From positions 1 through 6,861 of the forward strand of contig JACDAV010000153.1 of assembly GCA_013695255.1 (NCBI GenBank): DNA of 6,861 nucleotides, read 5' to 3'. The position numbers and the translations under genes are program-made. Origin of the DNA: Chloroflexota bacterium. Lineage in GTDB: Bacteria > Chloroflexota > Limnocylindria > Limnocylindrales > CSP1-4. A model generated the notes under the pieces. The model was not told the origin of the DNA and searched no databases. It saw only the letters and a list, made by a program, of their open reading frames with translations. Positions 1-5,409 of the stretch are shown one piece after another (within the stretch, counting starts at the first letter, position 1; the number at the start of each line of letters is the position of its first letter).

Positions 1-1
1 A

Positions 2-760
2 CGTGTCCCGGTCGGCCTTCGACAGCTTCGCGCCGCCTGGCTTTCGGATCAGCGGGTGGTGCAGGAACTCGGGCGGGGCCTGGCGGCCGAGCGTGCGGCC
101 GAGGCGGATCTGCGCCGCCGTCGCGTCCCGCAGGTCGCGACCGCGGATCACCAGGTCGATCCCCTGGCGGAGGTCGTCCACGACGACCGCGAACCCGTAC
201 GTCCAGTTGCCGTGCCGGTCGCGGATCGGCGGGTCGCCTGCCGGCGCCACGGGGGCCCGGCAGGGACCGATGGCCAGGTCCATCCACGTCTCATCGCCTC
301 CGCTCAGGCGGACCCTGAGTGCCCGCCCCGGGCGGTCGGCGAGGTCCCGCTCCCGGCACCGCGACGGGCAGCCCGGTCCGGTCCAGCCTGCTGCGACCAG
401 GGTGGCGCGCGAGCAGTCGCAGGCGTACAGGAGGCCTGCCTCGCGGAGGCGGTCAAGCGCGGCCTCATAGGTCGCCTGCGCGTCGGCGTCCGACTGGCGC
501 ACCGGCCCCTCGTCCGCGACGAACCCAAGCCAGTCCAGGTCCTCGAGGACGGCGCGGTCAAAGGCCGGCCGCGACCGCTGCCGGTCGTGGTCCTCGATCC
601 GGAGCATGACGGTGCCGCCCGCGGCCCGCGTCACGCCCCACACGTAGATGGCGTTCGCGACGTGGCCCAGATGCAGGTAGCCGGTCGGCGCCGGGGCGAA
701 CCGGGTGCGCGAGCCGGGTGGGATGGCCGCGAGGTCAGCCGTCAGTGCGCTCCCGGTCAC
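2..760 (-). CDS. gluQ: Glutamyl-Q tRNA(Asp) synthetase (partial, C-terminus beyond left edge)
   Basis: This GluRS-like enzyme lacks an anticodon-binding domain. The family activates glutamate and attaches it to queuosine at position 34 of tRNA(Asp), in the cytoplasm. I read 253 residues from the minus strand. RFAPAPTGYLHLGH at residues 20-33 holds the HIGH-like ATP motif, and LRIEDHDRQRSRP (53-65) follows. The zinc-site cysteines are C114, C116, C131 and C135. GNWTYGFAVVVDDLRQGIDLVIRGRDL spans 184-210 (shown here as the catalytic-core block), and KLSK at 245-248 is the second ATP motif. The frame opens after a stop at 790-788, and GTG at 760 is the only ATG, GTG or TTG start before the HIGH motif. 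It overlaps the chorismate mutase gene by 26 nt, with GAGG three bases upstream. Only the last few dozen residues are missing. A full-length GluRS is less likely, because the motif spacing and the early KLSK fit the short paralogue. Confidence 0.93.
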   Translation of the reverse strand, partial: MTGSALTADLAAIPPGSRTRFAPAPTGYLHLGHVANAIYVWGVTRAAGGTVMLRIEDHDRQRSRPAFDRAVLEDLDWLGFVADEGPVRQSDADAQATYEAALDRLREAGLLYACDCSRATLVAAGWTGPGCPSRCRERDLADRPGRALRVRLSGGDETWMDLAIGPCRAPVAPAGDPPIRDRHGNWTYGFAVVVDDLRQGIDLVIRGRDLRDATAAQIRLGRTLGRQAPPEFLHHPLIRKPGGAKLSKADRDT

Positions 761-1037
761 TCGCCTCGAGCGCCCGAGCCGCGGCGATCAGCCGCCGGTA
801 GACCACGAGGAGGTCGCTCTGCGGCATCGGCCCGGTGTTCGCCATGGTCACCCGCAGCAGCACCTCGCGCTCCCGCTCCGCGTCCCGGATCCGCCGCCGG
901 CCGGCCTCGGACTTGGCACGTCCCGCCTCGCGCACGAGCTCCGCCCGTTCGTTCAGCAGCCCGACGATTCGCCGGTCGAGCGCGTCGATCCGGCGGCGGA
1001 GCCGGCGCAGCTCCGGTGACTCGACGGGATCAGCCAT
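735..1037 (-). CDS. Chorismate mutase, AroQ class, monofunctional
   Basis: It rearranges chorismate to prephenate, the committed step to phenylalanine and tyrosine. The protein is 100 residues, all predicted helix, the size of a minimal AroQ-fold mutase that works as an intertwined dimer. Aligned by eye with the E. coli P-protein mutase domain, R14, R31, K42, D52, R55 and E56 match the active-site residues R11, R28, K39, D48, R51 and E52. The last helix differs: the E. coli S84 position is A87 and the Q88 position is E91. The start is uncertain. ATG at 1037 or 1040 follows a GGCGGGA stretch and overlaps the aroQ stop by 8 or 11 nt; ATG at 1058 has no visible ribosome site. It is not fused to prephenate dehydratase, dehydrogenase or DAHP synthase, so those activities must lie elsewhere. 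AroQ as a mutase class name is unrelated to the dehydroquinase gene aroQ next to it. Confidence 0.92.
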   Translation of the reverse strand: MADPVESPELRRLRRRIDALDRRIVGLLNERAELVREAGRAKSEAGRRRIRDAEREREVLLRVTMANTGPMPQSDLLVVYRRLIAAARALEASDRERTDG

Positions 1038-1485
1038 CATTCCCGCCGCTCGTCGCATCGGCGAACCGCGCGGCGATCGCCCGCAGCGCCAGCTCGTACC
1101 CGGTCCGTCCGCGACCGACGATCGATGCCTGGGCGACGTCGGACAGGTAGTTGACCTGCCGGAACGGCTCTCGCGTCGCGGGATCGGAGAGATGGACCTC
1201 CCAGAAAGGCCGGGTCACGGCTAGCAGCGCGTCCCGGAGCGAGACCGAGGTGTGGGTCAGCCCGCCGGCGTTGACGATCACGGCGTCGAAGTCGCGCTCG
1301 TGGAGCCGGTCGATCAGCGATCCCTCGTGATTCGACTGGAAGAAGTCGACGTCGAGGCCGGATTCCGCCGCCCAGCCGGCGATCGCCGCGTGCAGCTCCT
1401 CGAGCGTCTCGCGCCCGTAGATCTCGGGCTCCCGGGTGCCGAGGAGGTTGAGGTTCGGTCCCTGCAGAACGAGCACGCGGGTCAT
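1030..1485 (-). CDS. aroQ: 3-dehydroquinate dehydratase, type II
   Basis: It dehydrates 3-dehydroquinate to 3-dehydroshikimate, the third shikimate step. Type II enzymes have a flavodoxin-like fold, form dodecamers, and use an enolate mechanism without a Schiff base. The 151-residue length is normal for the family. Visible motifs are LQGPNLNLLGTREPEIYG (7-24), with lid R18 and base Y23; FFQSNHEGSLIDRLHE (48-63); NAGGLTHTS (72-80) with N72 and H78; EVHLS (96-100) with catalytic H98; then R105, R109 and a GRGRTGYELAL end. The usual SN-x-H/Y-ARE block reads SDPATRE here. ATG at 1485 shares ATGA with the aroKB stop, with GGGG about 8-11 nt upstream, pointing to translational coupling. The same frame stays open much further upstream, but that part is an arginine-rich shadow of aroKB and is not included. 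Confidence 0.96.
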   Translation of the reverse strand: MTRVLVLQGPNLNLLGTREPEIYGRETLEELHAAIAGWAAESGLDVDFFQSNHEGSLIDRLHERDFDAVIVNAGGLTHTSVSLRDALLAVTRPFWEVHLSDPATREPFRQVNYLSDVAQASIVGRGRTGYELALRAIAARFADATSGGNDG

Positions 1486-3143
1486 GCCGGCACCCCGGCG
1501 GGCGCGAGCAGGCCGGCGGCCACCCGGCGGACCAGGTCGTCCGGGATTTCGACGCCGGTCTCGACGCCGTCGGCGGTCGGGATCACCCAGCCGAGCCGGC
1601 CGCCGCGATGCTTCTTGTCCGCGCCCAGGTGCCCGATGACCGCCTCCAGGGCGAGTGGCAGGGGATCGCCTGCGAGACCCAGGCCGTCCAGCGTCCGCTC
1701 CAGCCGTGCCGCCCGATCCGGCGGCGTGAGCCCGGCCTCCACGCCGATCCGCGCCGCCGCCCGCAAGCCGTACCCGACCGCCTCGCCATGCAGCAGGTCC
1801 TCGTAGCCGGCCGCGGCCTCGAAGGCGTGCCCGAGCGAATGGCCCAGGTTGAGTGCCGCCCGGCCGGCGGCCTCGCGCTCGTCGTCGAGCACGACGCGCA
1901 CCTTGGCCCAGGCCGCATGCTCCACGAGCTCCGCAACCGCGCCGGAGGACCAGGCGTTGGGCTCGCCCCGGGCGATCGCCGGTCCGTCCTGGTCGATGAG
2001 CTCCCACAGCCGCTCGTCGCCGATGACCGCCATCTTGACCGCTTCGCCGAGCGCGGCCCGGAGCTGGCGCTCCGGGAGCGACCGGAGGAGCGACACGTCG
2101 ATCACGATCGCCGCCGGCTGGTGGAAGGCGCCGACCAGGTTCTTGCCCGCGGGCAGGTCGACGCCGGTCTTGCCGCCGATCGAGCTGTCGAGTTGGGCGA
2201 CGAGCGTCGTCGGCAGCTGCACGAACGGGACGCCGCGCAGGTACGTCGCGGCGAGGAACCCCGCCGTGTCGCCCAGCGCCCCGCCACCGACTGCGACCAG
2301 CGGCTCGCCCCGCTCGACCCGCAACCGCGCAAGCTCGCCGGCTGCATCCTCGACGACGGAGAGGCGCTTCGCCGCTTCGCCCCGGGGCAGCAGGACGAGC
2401 TCGACGGGCCAGCCCGCGGCCTCGAGGCCGGCCTGCAGTGCAGCGCCCACGGCGCCCCACGCGCCCGGCTCGGACACGAGGATCGCACGTTGGGCGTCGA
2501 ACGCCCGCAGCGCCTCGTCGATCCCCGCCACTGCCACCCTCTCGCCGAGCACCACCCGTCCGATCCGGGTGTCGGCGCGGAGCAGCACCGTGCTGCCGCC
2601 GTCGGGAGCACCGGGCGCAGCCGTCGCCGATCGCTCGCGGACCAGCCGGTCGACGGCCTCGACGACGACGGGGATCTCAGCGATCCCGTTGACCCGCTCC
2701 GCCGCAGCGTAGAACGGCTCGCGCGCAGCGTGGAGCGCGCGGACCGAGCCGATCGGGTCACGGTTCGTGACGAGCGGTCGGACGGTGGCGCTCCGGCGCA
2801 GCCGCTGGGCGAGCACCTCGGGCCGTCCGTCGAGCCAGACTGCCAGGCGCCCGCGGTACAGCCCCCACCGGTTCCGCGGGTCGACGACGGCGCCGCCGCC
2901 CGTCGCGACCACCCGGGACAGCTCCGGTCCCTCGTGCGGCGGCCCGAGCGCCGCGACCGCGGCGCGCTCCCGCGCCCGGAAGCCCGCCTCGCCCTCCGAC
3001 TCGAAGATCCCGGCGATCGGGGCGCCGGCCTCGCGCTCGATCGCGGCGTCGAGATCGATGTACGCGGCGCGATGGCGCTGCGCCAGCCGCTTGCCGACGA
3101 CGCTCTTGCCGCTGCCCGGCAGTCCCACGAGGACGACGTCCAT
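1482..3143 (-). CDS. aroKB: Bifunctional shikimate kinase / 3-dehydroquinate synthase
   Basis: One uninterrupted 553-residue frame joins two shikimate enzymes. Residues 1-170 are shikimate kinase (shikimate to shikimate 3-phosphate with ATP): Walker A GLPGSGKS at 7-14, D32 and R56 for shikimate, TGGG at 81-84, lid R122, and REPFY at 141-145. A linker rich in Ala, Gly and Ser (about 171-185) leads to dehydroquinate synthase (DAHP to 3-dehydroquinate, using NAD and zinc). There I see EAAK at 256-259, GGGALGDTAGF at 286-296, the block from PTTLVAQLDSSIGGKTG to KNLVGAFHQP at 311-343, zinc ligands E367, H435 and H452, and DKKHRGG at 509-515. Both halves keep their catalytic residues, so both should be active. 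They catalyse non-adjacent steps (5 and 2). The gene starts 5 nt after the aroC stop and overlaps aroQ by 4 nt. Similar AroK-AroB fusions are known, for example in Thermotoga. Confidence 0.96.
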   Translation of the reverse strand: MDVVLVGLPGSGKSVVGKRLAQRHRAAYIDLDAAIEREAGAPIAGIFESEGEAGFRARERAAVAALGPPHEGPELSRVVATGGGAVVDPRNRWGLYRGRLAVWLDGRPEVLAQRLRRSATVRPLVTNRDPIGSVRALHAAREPFYAAAERVNGIAEIPVVVEAVDRLVRERSATAAPGAPDGGSTVLLRADTRIGRVVLGERVAVAGIDEALRAFDAQRAILVSEPGAWGAVGAALQAGLEAAGWPVELVLLPRGEAAKRLSVVEDAAGELARLRVERGEPLVAVGGGALGDTAGFLAATYLRGVPFVQLPTTLVAQLDSSIGGKTGVDLPAGKNLVGAFHQPAAIVIDVSLLRSLPERQLRAALGEAVKMAVIGDERLWELIDQDGPAIARGEPNAWSSGAVAELVEHAAWAKVRVVLDDEREAAGRAALNLGHSLGHAFEAAAGYEDLLHGEAVGYGLRAAARIGVEAGLTPPDRAARLERTLDGLGLAGDPLPLALEAVIGHLGADKKHRGGRLGWVIPTADGVETGVEIPDDLVRRVAAGLLAPAGVPA

Positions 3144-3148
3144 CGGCT

Positions 3149-4456
3149 TCAGTCGTCTCCCTCGCTGCCGAAGGGGCCGGTCTCGTCGGTGGGACTCGTC
3201 GCCACGGAGCTCGCCCCTGGCGGCCGCGCGCCGGGACTCGGGGCATCCGGGATCCGCGAGATCCGCTCCTGGTACCGGGCGAGATTGTCCTGCACCTCGA
3301 CCAGCGAATCCCCGCCGAACTTCTCGACCACGAACTGCGCGACGGTCAGCATCACCATGGCTTCCGCGACCACCCCGGCGGCGGGCACGACGGAAATGTC
3401 GCTCCGCTCGTAGTGCGCCTTGTCCACCGGCCGGCCGGTCACGAGGTCGGCCGACGGCAGCGGCCGGGCGAGGGTCGAGATCGGCTTGACCGCCCCGCGC
3501 ACGACGAGCGGCTCGCCGTTGGTCACGCCGCCGGTCAGCCCGCCGGCATTGTTCGAGCGGTGAATCCAGCGGCCCGCCTCGCCCCGACCCTCGATCACGT
3601 CGTGGACGGCGGACCCGAACCTGCGCGTCTGCTCGAACCCCAGCCCGATCTCCACGCCCTTGACGATGTTGATGCTCATCACGGCGGCCGCCAGCGCTGT
3701 GTCGAGCCGGCGATCCCAGTGGACGTAGCTGCCCAGCCCGATCGGCGCTCCGTGGACGACCACCTCAAAGACGCCGCCGACCGTGTCGCCGCTCGAGCGC
3801 GCCTCGTCGACCCTGGCCATCATCCGCGTCTCCGCCCCCGGGTCCGGGCAGCGCAGCGGCGAGGCGTCGGCCTCGTCGCGCGATCGGGAGGCGGCCGCCG
3901 GATCGAGCGCCACGCCGCCCACCTCGGCCGTGAACGACCAACACTCGATGCCCAGCTGGCGGAGAAACGCCCGGGCCACACCGCCGGCCGCGACGCGGGC
4001 CGCGGTCTCGCGCGCCGAGGCGCGCTCGAGCACGTTGCGCACGTCGTCGAACCCGTACTTGAGCGCGCCCGCCAGATCCGCATGTCCGGGCCGAACGCGG
4101 GTGATCGGCGCAGCCCGCTTGTTGCCGTCGGCGGCGAGGGCTGCCAGCTCGGCTGCCTCCTCGTCGGTCAGCGGCTCGACCCGCATGACCCGGGTCCAGT
4201 TCTCCCAGTCGCGGTTGCGGACGAGCAGCAGGACCGGCGAGCCGAGGGTCCTCCCGTGACGAACGCCGGCCAGGATCTCCGCCCGGTCCTGCTCGATCGC
4301 CTGGCGGGCTCCGCGACCGTAGCCGCGCTGCCGCCGCGTGAGGTCGACCGCCAGGTCGTCCGCGGTCAGCGGGACGCCGGCGGGCACGCCCTCGAGCGTG
4401 ACGCCGAGCGTCTGCCCGTGCGACTCGCCGGCCGTCAGGAAGCGGAAGGCGGTCAC
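3149..4456 (-). CDS. aroC: Chorismate synthase
   Basis: It makes chorismate from EPSP by anti-1,4 elimination of phosphate and needs reduced FMN; this is the last shikimate step. I see FRFLTAGESHG (5-14) with H14, RRQRGYGRG (41-49), RPGHADLAGALKYGFDDVR (122-140) with H125, ERASARETAARVAAG (144-158), MSINIVKGVEIG (260-271), SNNAGGLTGGVTNG (301-314), and RSDISVVPAAGVVAEAM (351-367) with D353. I chose GTG at 4456, 8 nt past the aroE stop, because the family starts just before FRFLTAGESHG. The same frame remains open back to 4639, but those 61 residues are arginine-rich and overlap aroE. At 435 residues it is longer than most bacterial homologues. The excess lies mainly in a variable segment at about 183-222 and a disordered-looking tail from about 402 that is rich in Pro, Ser, Gly and acidic residues. 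Confidence 0.95.
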   Translation of the reverse strand: MTAFRFLTAGESHGQTLGVTLEGVPAGVPLTADDLAVDLTRRQRGYGRGARQAIEQDRAEILAGVRHGRTLGSPVLLLVRNRDWENWTRVMRVEPLTDEEAAELAALAADGNKRAAPITRVRPGHADLAGALKYGFDDVRNVLERASARETAARVAAGGVARAFLRQLGIECWSFTAEVGGVALDPAAASRSRDEADASPLRCPDPGAETRMMARVDEARSSGDTVGGVFEVVVHGAPIGLGSYVHWDRRLDTALAAAVMSINIVKGVEIGLGFEQTRRFGSAVHDVIEGRGEAGRWIHRSNNAGGLTGGVTNGEPLVVRGAVKPISTLARPLPSADLVTGRPVDKAHYERSDISVVPAAGVVAEAMVMLTVAQFVVEKFGGDSLVEVQDNLARYQERISRIPDAPSPGARPPGASSVATSPTDETGPFGSEGDD

Positions 4457-4464
4457 GCCCGGGG

Positions 4465-5409
4465 TCAGCCGGTGGTGTCGCCGGAGCGGTCGCCGGCGGG
4501 CGCCGAGGCGACCGGCTCGGCCGTTGGCGCGGTGTCGGGCTCGCCGGTCGGCTCGCCCTCGGCGGAGCGAACGCCGCCCGCGCGTGCCTCGGCCAGCTTC
4601 TCCTGCATCAGCTCGATGGGGGCCGGCTGGCCGGTCCACAGCGTGAACGCCGCCGCGCCCTGGTGGAGCAGCATCAGCTCGCCATCCTGGACCGTGCAGC
4701 CGGTGGACTGGGCATCGCGCAGGAGCTTCGTCCGGCTGTAGATGAGGTCGAGCACGAGCAGGTCCGGCGGAATGATCTCGGCCGGGATCGGGCTCTCGTC
4801 CGTGACCAACCCGATGGAGGTCGCGTTGACGAGGACCTTCGTCTTGGCCAGCTCCGCCTCGATGATCGACTCGTGCCAGGGCATCGCCCGCAACTCCATG
4901 TGGGCGGCGCTCCTGCCGAAGTGCTTGACCATGGACTCGGCCCGATGCAGATGGCGATTGAACACGATGATCCGCTGGAAGCCCTCCGTGATCAGGCCGT
5001 GCACCACGGCCCGCGCACCGCCACCGGACCCCAGCAGGACCGCCTGGCGGGGCATCTTCTGCTTGCCGACCAGCCTGTCGAGCGCCACGCGGAACCCGGG
5101 CACGTCCGTGTTGTGACCGACGAGACGCTTGCCCTCCCGCGTGATCGTGTTGACCGCGCCGGTCGCGTGGGCGTCCTCGCTCAGCCGGTCGACCATCGGG
5201 ACGACCCGCTCCTTGTGCGGGATCGTCACGTTGGCGCCGAGGAAGTCGTCGCCCCGAAGCTCCGCGATGCTCTCACCCAGCTGGATCGGCGGGCGGTCCC
5301 ACATCTCGTAGGTGGCGTCGATGCCCTGCGCGTCGAAGGCGGCCTGCTGCATCGCTCCGGACAGTGAGTGGGCGACGGGATGGCCGATGAGAACGACGCG
5401 CCTGGTCAT
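4465..5409 (-). CDS. aroE: Shikimate dehydrogenase (NADP)
   Basis: It reversibly reduces 3-dehydroshikimate to shikimate with NADPH, the fourth pathway step. The substrate domain shows HSLSG (14-18), GANVTIPHKE (58-67) with catalytic K66, N87, and HNTD (99-102) with D102. The nucleotide domain shows LLGSGGGARA (125-134) and NRHLHRAE (151-158), whose Arg fits an NADP phosphate clamp. NATSIGL (195-201) and LLHQGAAAFTLWTG (247-260) with Q250 complete the family signature. Two motifs are unusual: the Pro that normally ends HSxSP is Gly, and the D-x-x-Y-x-P-x-x-T-x-LL block is shortened to DLIYSRTKLL, losing two residues and the Pro. After about residue 272 there is a 40-residue tail rich in Ala, Pro, Thr, Gly and acidic residues, absent from typical AroE. 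ATG at 5409 shares ATGA with the aroA stop and has a good AAAGGA ribosome site. Confidence 0.95.
   Translation of the reverse strand: MTRRVVLIGHPVAHSLSGAMQQAAFDAQGIDATYEMWDRPPIQLGESIAELRGDDFLGANVTIPHKERVVPMVDRLSEDAHATGAVNTITREGKRLVGHNTDVPGFRVALDRLVGKQKMPRQAVLLGSGGGARAVVHGLITEGFQRIIVFNRHLHRAESMVKHFGRSAAHMELRAMPWHESIIEAELAKTKVLVNATSIGLVTDESPIPAEIIPPDLLVLDLIYSRTKLLRDAQSTGCTVQDGELMLLHQGAAAFTLWTGQPAPIELMQEKLAEARAGGVRSAEGEPTGEPDTAPTAEPVASAPAGDRSGDTTG

Noticed and set aside
1038..1058. Chorismate mutase start at ATG 1058
   Set aside because: It has no visible ribosome site and adds only an Arg/Ala-rich stub. The ATGs at 1040 and 1037 are better placed, though this is not certain.
56..1150. 364-residue open frame on the plus strand
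   Set aside because: It is antisense to gluQ, the chorismate mutase and the end of aroQ, has low-complexity Arg/Ala/Pro composition, and matches no family I know.
1486..2460. Long N-terminal extension of the aroQ frame
   Set aside because: The extra 325 residues are Arg/Gly-rich and overlap aroKB in another frame. The dehydroquinase fold begins at ATG 1485, exactly at the ATGA junction.
1608..3413. 601-residue open frame on the plus strand
   Set aside because: It lies antisense to aroKB and the end of aroC, is rich in Arg, Pro, Asp and Ala, and has no recognisable motif. Long antisense frames are expected at this GC content, and the minus-strand enzymes are unmistakable.
4457..4639. 61-residue N-terminal extension of aroC
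   Set aside because: It is Arg-rich and overlaps the aroE tail. Chorismate synthases begin a few residues before FRFLTAGESHG, which fits GTG at 4456.
3413..4741. 442-residue open frame on the plus strand
   Set aside because: It is antisense to aroC and the end of aroE, with shadow-type composition and no motifs.
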